The notes below the pieces were generated by a model. The model had not been told where the DNA came from. It saw only the letters and a program-made list of their open reading frames with translations, and ran no database searches. Positions 51,778 to 60,309 of a DNA stretch of 64,000 bases are shown one piece after another; position 1 is the stretch's first letter, and the number at the start of each line of letters is the position of its first letter. The stretch is taken from contig JAWKUH010000012.1 of the NCBI GenBank assembly GCA_041398665.1, positions 62,001 to 126,000 on the forward strand, given 5' to 3'. This stretch comes from Rohdeia sp041398665. GTDB taxonomy: Bacteria; Planctomycetota; UBA1135; GCA-002686595. The position numbers and the translations under genes were made by a program.

Positions 51778-52448
51778 GCCGCGCGCAGGGCGTCCTGTGG
51801 CTCGAGTGGACGACGATCTTCGTCCTGTGGCCGTTCGCGGCGTTCCTCGAGGTCCTCGACCTCCGGGTCTGGGCCTTCTACGCGCCGCCCGTGGTGTACG
51901 CGATCGCGGTCGACGCGGTGGCGACGCGGCGGAGCCGTCGCGCGCGCGAGCGCACGGACGCCGAGCTCGGGGCGGATCCGACCGCCGCGCTGCGACCGGC
52001 GGGCGACGGGCGCGTCGAACTCGTGCGTGCCTTCGCGACCGCCGCGCTGCTCGCGTGCGCCGTGTTCGTGCTGGCGTACGCCTGGGACGAGTCGCGCTTC
52101 CTCGAGCTCCCCCGCACGAACCCGGGCCGGTGGTTCGTGATCCTGCTCGCTTACCCGTGGATCTCGGCCGGGCCGCAGGAGTTCGTCTACCGCCACTTCT
52201 ACTTCCGGCGGTACCGACGGCTGTTCCCGAGCGACCAGCTGTTCCTCGCGGTGAACGTCGCGCTGTTCGCGTGGCTGCACCTCATGTACGACCACTGGCT
52301 CACGATCGCGCTGACGACGATCGGCGGCGCCGTGCTGACGCTCGAGTACGAGCGGTCGAAGCGCCTGTGGGTCGTCTGGATCGTGCACGCCGTGCTCGGG
52401 CTGTCCGTCTTCACCGCCGGACTCGGGCGGTACTTCTACGAGCGCTGA
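51774..52448 (+). CDS. CPBP-family intramembrane protein (CAAX protease-like)
   Basis: This 224-residue membrane protein starts with a GTG overlapping the rsmE stop. Four to five transmembrane segments hold the CPBP core: PQEFVYRHFYFRRY (motif 1, with Gln135-Glu136 where the family usually has Glu-Glu), FAWLHLMYDHW (motif 2 His169) and VVWIVHAVLG (motif 3). It may cleave membrane peptides or act as a membrane chaperone; activity is uncertain because the first glutamate is replaced. CAAX-like domains are also fused to the exosortases that recognise VPEID signals, but this protein shows no exosortase part. Confidence 0.75.
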   Translation: MSRAQGVLWLEWTTIFVLWPFAAFLEVLDLRVWAFYAPPVVYAIAVDAVATRRSRRARERTDAELGADPTAALRPAGDGRVELVRAFATAALLACAVFVLAYAWDESRFLELPRTNPGRWFVILLAYPWISAGPQEFVYRHFYFRRYRRLFPSDQLFLAVNVALFAWLHLMYDHWLTIALTTIGGAVLTLEYERSKRLWVVWIVHAVLGLSVFTAGLGRYFYER

Positions 52449-52505
52449 GTCGAGCGACGGAGGAGAGCGGCGCGAGCGGTGCGACAGGCGCGAGTCCGGA
52501 CGAAG

Positions 52506-52581
52506 AGAGGAGGCCGGCGCCCCCAGCGCGAGCCCGGAACGAAAAAGAGGAGGCCGGCGCCCCCAGCGCGAGCCCGGAACG
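52506..52581. repeat. 36-bp perfect direct repeat
   Basis: Two identical 36-bp copies start at 52506 and 52546 (each begins agaggaggccggcgccccca) with a 4-bp spacer, between convergent genes. The rest of the 283-bp gap 52449-52731 is noncoding and homopolymer-rich; no hairpin terminator with a T-run is present. Confidence 0.55.
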
Positions 52582-52731
52582 TCCCAAACCCACAACAAGG
52601 AGGAGAGGCTCGGGCGTTGCCTTTGGCTTCACCCGGGCGCCCCCAGCGGGTTCGCGGGGGGGGACCCGAACGCGGGGGGGACGATTTCGGGGCCGCGCGG
52701 GCGAGCGCACCCGTCGGCTCGACGCAAACCA

Positions 52732-53535
52732 TTACCCATAAGGCACTTGAATCCGGTCCTCGGCCCGGGCCGCGGGCTCGGGCGGGTCCGCGAAGCGCCC
52801 CCACCCGCTCCAGCTCCGGCGCAGCGACCGGAAGGTCGGTCCGGCGACGACGAGGTGGTCGACGAGAGGGATCCCGAGCAGCCGCCCGGCGCGACCCAGG
52901 CGCTCCGTCACGGCCAGGTCCTCCGGGCTCGGCTCGGGGTCGCCGGAGGGGTGGTTGTGGGCCACGAGGACCGCGGCCGCGCCCTCGCGCACGGCCGGTC
53001 CGAAGACCTCGCGCGGATGGACGAGCGACGTGGTCAGCGTCCCGCGCGTGAGCGCCGCGAGCCGCAACACCCGGTGGCGACCGTCGAGCAGGAGCGCGGC
53101 GAAGCACTCCTGCCGCTCCCCGCGGAAGTGCGGCGCGAACCACTCGAGGGCCCGCAGCGGTCCGTCGATCGGCGCGAGTCCCGAGAGCCGTCGTCGCGCG
53201 CGTTCCCCGCGGCGACCCAACTCGAACGCGGCGACGAGTCGCGCGGCGCGCACCACGTCGCGCTCGGTCGCCGGTCGCCCCAGCCGGACGAGCCACTCGT
53301 GCACGCTGAAGCGCGTCCACACGGGGTCGCCGTCGAGGCTCGCTCCGAAGCCCGCACCGGCGACGACCTCGAGCAGGGTCGCGTCGTCGAGCCCCTCCGC
53401 GCCCTCGCGTGCGACGCGAGCCGCCGACGTCGACGTCGTCGACGACGCCGCCGTGTCGAGCGTCACCCGCGCCGTCGCGACGGCCGCCGTCTCCCCCTCC
53501 GCTCCCGGTCCTCCCTGCTCGAGCGTGTCCCGCAT
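52732..53535 (-). CDS. radC: RadC-family JAB1/MPN (JAMM) protein
   Basis: This 267-residue protein has a helical N-terminal region and a JAMM domain. The metal motif is VAHNHPSGDPEPSPED (H193, H195, D206-equivalent acid), and the upstream strand is RHRVLRLAALTRGTLTTSLVHPREVFGPAVREGAAAVL. This is the RadC signature HxH-P-S-G-x(2)-P-S-x-(E/D)D. RadC-like proteins were once linked to recombinational repair; the true activity is unsettled. The first 45 residues are low-complexity, so a later start is possible. Confidence 0.88.
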   Translation of the reverse strand: MRDTLEQGGPGAEGETAAVATARVTLDTAASSTTSTSAARVAREGAEGLDDATLLEVVAGAGFGASLDGDPVWTRFSVHEWLVRLGRPATERDVVRAARLVAAFELGRRGERARRRLSGLAPIDGPLRALEWFAPHFRGERQECFAALLLDGRHRVLRLAALTRGTLTTSLVHPREVFGPAVREGAAAVLVAHNHPSGDPEPSPEDLAVTERLGRAGRLLGIPLVDHLVVAGPTFRSLRRSWSGWGRFADPPEPAARAEDRIQVPYG

Positions 53536-53584
53536 GACGGGGACGACCGCGCGAGGTGCGCCGCGGTTGCAGGGCTTCCGCCGG

Positions 53585-54319
53585 TTATCCGCGGGCGCCG
53601 AGGTCGTCGAGCCAGTCGGCCACGACGCGAGCGACCGTGCGGGCGGCGTCGCCCGAGAAGACGTGGTCGACGCCCTCGAGCCGGACGAGTTCGACCTCGC
53701 CGCTCGCGCGGCGCGCGATGCGTTCGCTCTCCTCGATCGGGACGACGGTGTCGGCGGTGCCGTGGACGAGGAGCCAGGGCACCTCGACCGACGCTCCCAG
53801 TTCCTCGACCGAACCGACCGCAGCCATGTCGTCGAGGAAGCGCCGGGACAGCGGACACTCCGGCTTGTCCCACATCACGTCGCGTCCCGGGACGAGCTCG
53901 CCGAACTTGCGCCGCGCGAAGTCGGCGGTGTCGACCATCCCCGCGAGCGACACGAGCGCGACGATCCGCGCGTCGCGACTCGCGCGGAGCACGCCCACGG
54001 CTCCGCCCATCGAGTGGCCGACGTAGATCGCGCGACCCTCCGCCCCGACGAGGGCGTCGAGCACGCTCCCGAGGTCCTCCGTCTCCTTGGTCGGGCACGA
54101 GTCGCGGAAGTCGCCCTCGCTCGCACCGTTGCCGGAGAACGAGAAGCGCAACACCGGCCGGCCGCGCGCGACGAGTTCGTCCGCGAGCGCGACCGCCCAC
54201 GCGCGATCCTTGTTGGCCGTGACGCCGTGGCCGATCACGACGGGCGGACCGATCTCGCCCGCGACGTGCGCGACGTCGAGCCGCTCCCCGTGCTCGTTCG
54301 AGATCGAGAGCGTGCTCAC
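53585..54319 (-). CDS. Alpha/beta hydrolase
   Basis: This 244-residue enzyme starts at a GTG (54319) overlapping the dehydrogenase stop (GTGA). PPVVIGHGVTANKDRAW gives the oxyanion side, YVGHSMGGAVGVLRAS the nucleophile elbow (Ser in GHSMGG), and VHGTADTVVPIEESERIAR and VDHVF the Asp and His of the triad. The pattern fits BEM46/dienelactone-type serine esterases. The neighbour is a class III-like alcohol dehydrogenase, which recalls the FrmA-FrmB pair of formaldehyde detoxification; however, the hydrolase lacks FrmB hallmarks (esterase D family), so that role is a guess. Confidence 0.85.
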   Translation of the reverse strand: MSTLSISNEHGERLDVAHVAGEIGPPVVIGHGVTANKDRAWAVALADELVARGRPVLRFSFSGNGASEGDFRDSCPTKETEDLGSVLDALVGAEGRAIYVGHSMGGAVGVLRASRDARIVALVSLAGMVDTADFARRKFGELVPGRDVMWDKPECPLSRRFLDDMAAVGSVEELGASVEVPWLLVHGTADTVVPIEESERIARRASGEVELVRLEGVDHVFSGDAARTVARVVADWLDDLGARG

Positions 54320-55422
54320 GCGAATCCGATCACCGAGCGGATGCCGTCCTGCGCTTCCATCAGCTCGAAGCCCTTGTTGACCTCGTCGAGCGTGATGCGG
54401 TGGGAGACGAAGCCGTCGAGGTCGATCTTGCCGTCGAGGTACATGCGCACGAGCTGCGGGACGTGCGTGCGGCCCTTGGCGCCGCCGAAGCTCCCGCCCT
54501 GCACCTTGCGTCCCGTGATGAGCATGCGCGGCACGATGTCGAGCGTCTCGCCCTTGCCCGCGACGCCGAGCACGGTGCAGAGGCCCCAGCCGAAGCGCGC
54601 GGCCTCGACGGCCTGCCCCATCACGTCCGTGCGGCCCGTCGCCTCGAAGGTGTAGTCCGCGCCGAGTCCGCGCGTCATGTCGAGGACCTCCTGCACCGCG
54701 TTCGCGCCGCCGGCGAGGACGTCCGTCGCACCGAACTTCTTCGCGAGCTCGCGCCGGACGGGCGACGGATCGATCGCGAGGATGCGTTCGGCGCCCTTGA
54801 GCTTCGCACCGACGACGGCGCCGAGCCCCACCATGCCGGCTCCGAACACGGCGACCGTGCTGCCGCGTTCGACGTCGGCCTTCCACAGCGCCGCAGCGAT
54901 GCCCGTCGTCGCGCCGCACGCGAGCAGGCACACGGACTCGAGGCTCGCCGCCGGGTCGATCTTCGCGAGCGCGATCTCCGGCATCACGGTGTACTCCGCG
55001 AACGTGCTCGTGCCCATGAAGTGGCGCACCGGCTCGCCGTCGATCGAGAGGCGCGGCGTGCCGTCGGGAAGGAGGCCCTTGCCCTGCTGTTCGCGGATCG
55101 CGGTGCAGATGTTCGTCTTGCCGCTCGTGCAGTGTTCGCAAGAACCGCACTCCGGCGAGAACAGTGTGACGACGTGGTCGCCGACCGAGAGGCCCTCGAC
55201 GCCCTCGCCGAGCTTCTCGACGACGCCCGCACCCTCGTGGCCGAGGACGGTCGGCGCGTAGCCCGACGGGTCGACGCCGCTCGCCGTGTAGAGGTCGGTG
55301 TGGCACACGCCGCAGGCGTGGACCTTGACGAGCACCTCGCCGCGCCGCGGTTCGGCCAGGTCGACCTCGCGGACGACGAGCGGTTCTCCGAAGCGTTCGA
55401 GGACGGCGGCGCGCATCTTCAT
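54316..55422 (-). CDS. Zinc-dependent alcohol dehydrogenase, class III-like
   Basis: This 368-residue MDR dehydrogenase contains ACGVCHTDLYTASGVDP (catalytic Cys40, with His41), LGHEGAGVVEKLGEG (His-Glu 61-62) and ECGSCEHCTSGKTNIC (structural zinc C92, C95, C98, C106). The NAD fold is VFGAGMVGLGAVVGAKLKGAERILAID. These are the classic class I/III ADH features, close to glutathione-dependent formaldehyde dehydrogenase. The ATG at 55422 follows AGGAG at 9 bases; an upstream ATG (55452) is possible. It oxidises an alcohol (possibly S-hydroxymethyl-thiol) with NAD. The alpha/beta hydrolase downstream is coupled. Confidence 0.88.
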   Translation of the reverse strand: MKMRAAVLERFGEPLVVREVDLAEPRRGEVLVKVHACGVCHTDLYTASGVDPSGYAPTVLGHEGAGVVEKLGEGVEGLSVGDHVVTLFSPECGSCEHCTSGKTNICTAIREQQGKGLLPDGTPRLSIDGEPVRHFMGTSTFAEYTVMPEIALAKIDPAASLESVCLLACGATTGIAAALWKADVERGSTVAVFGAGMVGLGAVVGAKLKGAERILAIDPSPVRRELAKKFGATDVLAGGANAVQEVLDMTRGLGADYTFEATGRTDVMGQAVEAARFGWGLCTVLGVAGKGETLDIVPRMLITGRKVQGGSFGGAKGRTHVPQLVRMYLDGKIDLDGFVSHRITLDEVNKGFELMEAQDGIRSVIGFA

Positions 55423-55470
55423 CGGTGTCTGCTCCTGACGGGGGGCGGACACCTTATCAGCGCGGCCAGC

Positions 55471-56655
55471 TCACCCACCGAGCGAGTCCGCGAAGTCGGC
55501 GCTCGCCTGCTCGAGCGAGAAGCCCATGACCTCGCGGAACCGAGCGCCGGCGTCGTCCCCGCGCGCGAGCGCGCCCACCATCTCGCGCACGACGTACTCG
55601 CCGTACTGCGCGACGATCCAGTCGGCGAAGGCGAGGGACTGCGCGTAGGCGCGGCGGATCCTCGCGGGATCGCCGATGCTCGCGAGCGTGCCCGACATGT
55701 CGGCGATCGGCAGCAGCGCTTCCTTCGACAGCGAGGCGCGCGCGGCTCGCACCGCGTCGTCGCGCCCGGGCTCCATCCACTGCGCGAGTCCCTCGTCGAG
55801 CCAGCCCGGGACCTTGCCCGGGATCATGTCGTGCAGGAACGCGTGACACAGCTCGTGCCAGAGCGTCTGCGTCCAGCGCGACTCGTCGCGGTCGTAGTCG
55901 ACGATCGGCAGCCGGACGGTGCCGTCGAACGCTCCCGCGGCCCAGTGCCCGAGACCCGTCACGTCCTGGAACTGCTGGGCGTCGTAGAAGGCGACGCGCA
56001 GTCGCCGACCGCGTTCGACGACCGGGTCGCGACCGAAGAACAGCCAGTACTCGCCGTAGGCCTGTTCCAGGACGTCGACCGCGCGCTGTACGCCCTTCAG
56101 GATCTCGTCGCGGTCGCCGTCGAAGACGATCTCGAAGCGCTGCGAGCCGTAGCTCGCGAAGTCGCGTTCGACCTCGAGCTGCTTGCGCCACCACCCGAGC
56201 AGGCGTTCGAAGTCGTCGCGCGCGGGATCGAGTTCGAGTGCGCGCTCGAGGTCGGCCACCGCCGACTCGAGGTCGGGGACCTCCGCCGAGCGGCGCGCGC
56301 GACGCCCCAGCGCCTCCGCGAGGTTCCCGGCCACGACGGCCCGGTCGTCGCCCGTCGCCGATCCGATCGCTCGCTCGAGCAGCTCGATGGCGCGGTCCAC
56401 GTCGTCCGCCTCGAGCGCGGCGACGGCGGCGTTGTTGTCGACGACCCAGGGCGCGGTGCGCGGAGCGGCCGGCTCGTCGTCCACGTGCGCGGCGACGGGG
56501 CGGCGCACCGAATCCTGGATGTGCGGCGCGACGACGGGCGACTCCGTCTCGGCGACGTCCTCGCCCGCGTTCCCCTGGCCGCGCAGGAACCACGCGACGA
56601 GCACCCCGCCGAGCAGGCCGAACGAGACGAGCAGGAGGACGAGCGCGTTCTTCAC
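55471..56655 (-). CDS. Membrane-anchored gluzincin metallopeptidase with TPRs
   Basis: The GTG at 56655 overlaps the upstream stop (GTGA). A 394-residue protein follows: one transmembrane helix (4-24), a TPR-like region (about 75-150) and a zinc-peptidase domain. LWHELCHAFLHDMIPGKVPGWLDEGLAQWME gives HExxH (H267, E268, H271) and a distal Glu (E288) of a gluzincin. This resembles the DUF1570-type peptidase-like proteins often seen in planctomycetes. The domain sits outside the cytoplasm. The substrate is unknown. It belongs to a same-strand set with the YkgJ-like gene and the kinase. Confidence 0.78.
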   Translation of the reverse strand: MKNALVLLLVSFGLLGGVLVAWFLRGQGNAGEDVAETESPVVAPHIQDSVRRPVAAHVDDEPAAPRTAPWVVDNNAAVAALEADDVDRAIELLERAIGSATGDDRAVVAGNLAEALGRRARRSAEVPDLESAVADLERALELDPARDDFERLLGWWRKQLEVERDFASYGSQRFEIVFDGDRDEILKGVQRAVDVLEQAYGEYWLFFGRDPVVERGRRLRVAFYDAQQFQDVTGLGHWAAGAFDGTVRLPIVDYDRDESRWTQTLWHELCHAFLHDMIPGKVPGWLDEGLAQWMEPGRDDAVRAARASLSKEALLPIADMSGTLASIGDPARIRRAYAQSLAFADWIVAQYGEYVVREMVGALARGDDAGARFREVMGFSLEQASADFADSLGG

Positions 56656-57497
56656 GATGACTCGGATCGACCGACACCGCGCACGCGCAGGAGGTCGGGG
56701 AAGGGAGCGTAGGTCGGTTCGATGCCGCAGTCGCGCTCGATCTTCCGGACCTCCGCGAGGAACGTCTCGTGGAGCGCTTCGAGCGCCTCGCCGGGGCCCG
56801 CGTCGCAGAAGTACGTGCGGCAGCCGAGCGGTCGGCCCTCCCGCGCGGTACAGCGTCCCGCGACGTGGTACGGACAGCGCCCCTCGGCCTCGGGCGGCGG
56901 TGCGTCGGGTGCGAGGTGCGCCGCGTAGTCCGCCTCGAGCCCCGTCGCGTAGAGCCGGTGCCCCGCCTCCTCGAAGCGGCAGCACACGCCGCGCGCGAGG
57001 CAGACCGCGCGCGAGTTCGCGACGGCGTTCTCCACGCGGCGGTGCAGCTCGGCCAGGCGCGCGAACGCGCGCTCGCGCGCCGCGTCGTCGACCTCCGGTC
57101 GGATCCCGGGACAGACCTCGCGCGCGCGTTCGAACCCGTCGGCGTCGTCGAGCACACTCGGCCAGTACGGAAACGTCCGGCAGTGCTCGGGACGCGCGGT
57201 GTACGCCGTGCATTGGTTCGCGCCCTCGAGGAGCGCGCAGCGACCGCTGCCCTCGGGCTCCTCGCGCAACGCTTCGCGCAGCTCGCCGCTCCGCGGGTCG
57301 ACGACGGTCCGCACGTGACGGCGACGGAACGCGTCGAGCTCGAGTCCGAGCACCGCCGCGAGCCGCGCGTCCTCGCCGGGCGCGAGCCACACGTGCCCGT
57401 CGCCGTGCGTGCAGCAGTTGCCGCAGCGGTGGCACTCGAAACGGAACGGCTTCACGCCCCGGAGCCCGGGATCGGGCGGGACCTCGCGCGCGTTCAC
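56652..57497 (-). CDS. YkgJ-like cysteine-rich protein, two units
   Basis: The 281-residue protein carries two copies of the YkgJ/Fe-S-type pattern. The first is ECHRCGNCC (about 22-30) with CALLEGANQCTAYTARPEHCRTFP; the second is GVCCRF with CPYHVAGRCTAREGRPLGCRTYFCD. Members of this family are predicted to bind zinc or an iron-sulfur cluster; a catalytic role is unproven. Duplication of the module in one chain is noteworthy. It overlaps the kinase stop upstream and the gluzincin start downstream. Confidence 0.82.
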   Translation of the reverse strand: MNAREVPPDPGLRGVKPFRFECHRCGNCCTHGDGHVWLAPGEDARLAAVLGLELDAFRRRHVRTVVDPRSGELREALREEPEGSGRCALLEGANQCTAYTARPEHCRTFPYWPSVLDDADGFERAREVCPGIRPEVDDAARERAFARLAELHRRVENAVANSRAVCLARGVCCRFEEAGHRLYATGLEADYAAHLAPDAPPPEAEGRCPYHVAGRCTAREGRPLGCRTYFCDAGPGEALEALHETFLAEVRKIERDCGIEPTYAPFPDLLRVRGVGRSESS

Positions 57498-58576
57498 GGA
57501 CGGCGCCGCCTCCGCGCGCGGCGCGCTGCGGCGCGCGGCGAGGGCTTCTCCCCCGCGCGCCAGTCGATCCCCGCGCGTCCCTCGAGCAGACGTTCGACGT
57601 CGGTGATCAACTCGTTCCAGGACTGGTAGCGGTGCTCCGGGTCCTTGCTCATCGTCTTCTGCACGAAGTAGTGCAGGTGCGGCGAGATCCCGCGGCGCTT
57701 CAGCTCCGGCGACTCGAGCGAGGCGAGGACCTGCAGGGCGAGCACCTCGCGGTCGTCGGCCGCGACGAACGGCAGGCGGCCGACCACGAGCTGGAACATC
57801 GAGACGCCGAGCGAGTAGACGTCGGAACGGATGTCGGCGCGCGCACCGCCGCGCGCCTGCTCGGGCGAGAGGTAGGCGACCGTACCGATCGCGGAGTCCG
57901 CGAAGTTCTCCTCGCCCGCGGCCGCCGCGAAGCCGAGATCGATGAGCACGGGGCGTCCGTCGCTCGCGACGAGCACGTTCCCCGGCTTGACGTCGCGGTG
58001 CACGAGGCCGAGCTCAGCGAGGTGGGCGAGACTGCGCGCGACGCCGAGCACGATCGCGAAGGCCTCGTCCTCGCCGAACGTGCGGCCGCGGTCGAGCTCC
58101 TCCTGGAGGCTCGGCCCGTCGATCAGTTCGAGCCTCGTGAAGTACACGTCGCCGGCGCGCGCGACCCCGAAGCAGCGCACGACGCCGTCGTGCTCGATCC
58201 GCCGCAGGAGCTTGGCCTCGTTCACGAACGCGGCGAGCGCCCGTTCGTCCCGCGCGACCTCGTGGCGCAGGACCTTGAGCGCGATCTCGCGCCCCTCGCG
58301 CCGGTCGAGCGCTCGCCACACGTCCGCGGTCCCGCCGGTGCCGATGCGCTCGCGCACGTCGAATCCCGGGATCTCGGGGATCTCGCCCGCTCGGGTCCGG
58401 CGGAGCCGAGCGACGTCCTTCGCGTCGACGCCGAGCGCCGCCTCGAGCAGCGGATCGAGGGCCTCGCCCGCCGCGACCCGTGCGGCGAGTTCCCGCGCGC
58501 TCTCGACGCCGAGGCGCCCGCGTTGCACCAGTTGGGCGAGGAACTCGTCGTCCCGGGGAGGAGGCATCGCGCTCAT
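57494..58576 (-). CDS. Serine/threonine protein kinase
   Basis: This 360-residue protein has a short N-terminal helical lead (about 1-65) and a Hanks-type kinase domain. RIGTGGTADVWRAL is the Gly-rich loop (about 78-91); IALKVL carries the ATP lysine (K101). HRDVKPGN (193-200) is the catalytic loop, and IDLGFAAAAGEENF holds DLG in place of DFG. GTVAYLSPEQARG is the activation segment and SDVYSLGVSMFQLVVGRLPF the following helix. There is no transmembrane segment. It is the only kinase here and could phosphorylate partners read by the FHA protein, but that is speculative. The ATG at 58576 is used; 58567 would also be possible. Confidence 0.9.
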   Translation of the reverse strand: MSAMPPPRDDEFLAQLVQRGRLGVESARELAARVAAGEALDPLLEAALGVDAKDVARLRRTRAGEIPEIPGFDVRERIGTGGTADVWRALDRREGREIALKVLRHEVARDERALAAFVNEAKLLRRIEHDGVVRCFGVARAGDVYFTRLELIDGPSLQEELDRGRTFGEDEAFAIVLGVARSLAHLAELGLVHRDVKPGNVLVASDGRPVLIDLGFAAAAGEENFADSAIGTVAYLSPEQARGGARADIRSDVYSLGVSMFQLVVGRLPFVAADDREVLALQVLASLESPELKRRGISPHLHYFVQKTMSKDPEHRYQSWNELITDVERLLEGRAGIDWRAGEKPSPRAAARRARRRRRP

Positions 58577-58682
58577 GCTACCCCCCGCGGACGGTGCGTC
58601 GCCGCGGAGCGCGCGGCCTTCGCACGGAGGAAGCTCCGGCGCGCGTCGGCGTCCCGTATCCTCGTCGCCCGGGAGGTCCTCC

Positions 58683-60149
58683 GTGTTCCAGATGTTCGGT
58701 CCGCTCTGTCTGTCGTTCGCGCTCGCCGCGTCCCCGTCCCACACCGCAGGTGTGCACCTCGCGCCGCACGCCGTCCTCGACCAGGACGGTGCGCGCGCGC
58801 AAGCCGCGCCGCGCGAGGCCGCAGCTCCGAGACGCGACCGCGTCGACGCCGGCGAGGCCGCCGCCCAGGCGGGCGACGACGTCGTCACGTTCGACGAGCT
58901 CGACCGGCTGCTGCTCGATCGTCACGCCTTCGGTCCGGCCTCCGAGGACGCGCTCACGTTCCTCGTGCAGAACGCGCTGATCGCCCACCTCGCCGCGGAG
59001 GCGGGGGTCGTCGTGACCACCGAGCAGGTCGAGGCGCGCTGGGCCGAACTCGACCGCGTGACGCGCGAGCAAGGTCTCGAGGGCGGACTCGAGGGCTACC
59101 GGCAGGAGAAGGGCGTGGAACGCGCCGACTTCCTGCGCGCGCTCGAGAACCAACTGCGGCTGGCCGAGCTGACGCGCCGCGCGCTCGGCCTCCCCGCCGA
59201 CCAGCCCGTACCGGAGTACGACCAGCAGATCTGGCTCGAGCAGCAGGTCGGCTCGCAGGAACTCGTGCGCCTCCCGCGCCCCTGGGAGGACGGCGTCGTC
59301 GCGAGACTCGGCGAGATCGAGGTCCGCGCGAAGGACCTGGCCCTGCGGCTGCGCGACGCGATCGGACCGCGCGAGGTGCGCGACGCTCTGTTCCAGCTGC
59401 TCCTGCTGCGCCGCGTCGAGGTGGCCTGCGCGAAGTACCCGAAGAGTGCGCGCGAGGCCGCCGTCGACCTCGAGGTCGCGCGCCGCCGCTCCGAGGCGAG
59501 TTCGAACCCCGCCTACAAGGGCGTCGACTTCGACGCGCTCCTCCGCGCGCAGGGGCTCGACCCGCAGACGTTCCGCAACGACCCGGCGATCCGCATCGCG
59601 GCGCTCTCCACGCTGTACATCGACACGGAGTACGCCGGCGACCGCCTGCGCGCCGCCTACGACGCGGAGAAGAAGTGGTTCGACGACCGCTTCGGCGAAT
59701 CGGTCGACGCGTACCTCGTCTTCGTCGTCACCTCGGAGGAGCCCGACGCACTCGTCCCCTTCACGCGTGCGAGCGCCAGGGCGCGACTCGCCGACATCGC
59801 GAAGACCGTCGACAGCGAACCGGCCTTCGCGGCGACGGCGGCGCAGCTCGGCCAGGACCAGGACAACGGCATCGTCGCGAGCGGACTCGGTCCCGTGCAC
59901 CGCGAGGACATGCGCCTCGACGCCGAGCTCCGATCGAAGGTCTACGAGCTCTACGACGCGGGCGTGCGCGGCACGAGCGAGCCCGTCGAGCTCTCCACCG
60001 GCGTCGGCCTCTTCTACATCGGCACGCACCGCCCCACGCCCAACTTCGAGGGCATGCGCGACGCCGTGCACAAGGAACTGCGACGCCGGTTCCTGGTCGA
60101 CCTGCTGCCGATCGAGCAGCTCGCGACCTACCTCGACCAACCGCAGTAG
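58683..60149 (+). CDS. SurA-like exported chaperone/foldase
   Basis: This 488-residue protein starts at a GTG with a good GGAGG 6 bases upstream. The signal peptide (VFQMFGPLCLSFALAASPSHTAG) leads to a SurA-N-like helical region (DVVTFDELDRLLLDRHAFGPASEDALTFLVQNALIAHLAAEAGVVVT; YRQEKGVERADFLRALENQLRLAEL). A second, similar helical unit lies at about 205-330. A rotamase-like C-terminal region (YLVFVVTSEEPDALVPFTRASARARLADIAKTV ... DNGIVASGLGPVHRED) lacks obvious parvulin catalytic residues. It probably binds unfolded exported proteins. It is the third SurA/PpiC-type gene in the window. Confidence 0.75.
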   Translation: MFQMFGPLCLSFALAASPSHTAGVHLAPHAVLDQDGARAQAAPREAAAPRRDRVDAGEAAAQAGDDVVTFDELDRLLLDRHAFGPASEDALTFLVQNALIAHLAAEAGVVVTTEQVEARWAELDRVTREQGLEGGLEGYRQEKGVERADFLRALENQLRLAELTRRALGLPADQPVPEYDQQIWLEQQVGSQELVRLPRPWEDGVVARLGEIEVRAKDLALRLRDAIGPREVRDALFQLLLLRRVEVACAKYPKSAREAAVDLEVARRRSEASSNPAYKGVDFDALLRAQGLDPQTFRNDPAIRIAALSTLYIDTEYAGDRLRAAYDAEKKWFDDRFGESVDAYLVFVVTSEEPDALVPFTRASARARLADIAKTVDSEPAFAATAAQLGQDQDNGIVASGLGPVHREDMRLDAELRSKVYELYDAGVRGTSEPVELSTGVGLFYIGTHRPTPNFEGMRDAVHKELRRRFLVDLLPIEQLATYLDQPQ

Positions 60150-60185
60150 TCGGGTCGCGCCGCGCGCGCAGGGTCGCGAGAACGG

Positions 60186-60217
60186 ACGAGGGGCGGCACT
60201 TCGGTGCCGCCCCTCGT
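60186..60217. terminator. Strong bidirectional hairpin terminator
   Basis: A perfect 14-bp stem (acgaggggcggcac / gtgccgcccctcgt) closes a TTCG tetraloop between convergent genes (SurA-like and the thioredoxin-fold selenoprotein). There is no T-run on either side, but the stem and tetraloop are very stable. Confidence 0.7.
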
Positions 60218-60252
60218 CGTCGGGTCCGCGCTCGGCGCGGCCGTCACTCCCG

Positions 60253-60304
60253 CGGAGTCAATCAGCGGAGTCAATCAGCGGAGTCAATCAGCGGAATCAA
60301 TCAG
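60253..60304. repeat. 13-bp tandem repeat, four copies
   Basis: The unit cggagtcaatcag is repeated exactly at 60253, 60266 and 60279, and with one change at 60292, followed by a degenerate fifth. It lies just past the stop of the minus-strand selenoprotein gene, between it and the bidirectional terminator. Confidence 0.75.
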
Positions 60305-60309
60305 CGCAG

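Noticed and set aside
51774..52448. CPBP protein as the exosortase for the VPEID signal
   Set aside because: It has only the CAAX-like core with no exosortase domain, and lies 50 kb from the VPEID protein.
53585..55422. FrmA-FrmB formaldehyde detoxification pair
   Set aside because: The dehydrogenase fits the class III group, but the hydrolase is a BEM46-like alpha/beta hydrolase, not an esterase-D type S-formylglutathione hydrolase. Left as generic names.
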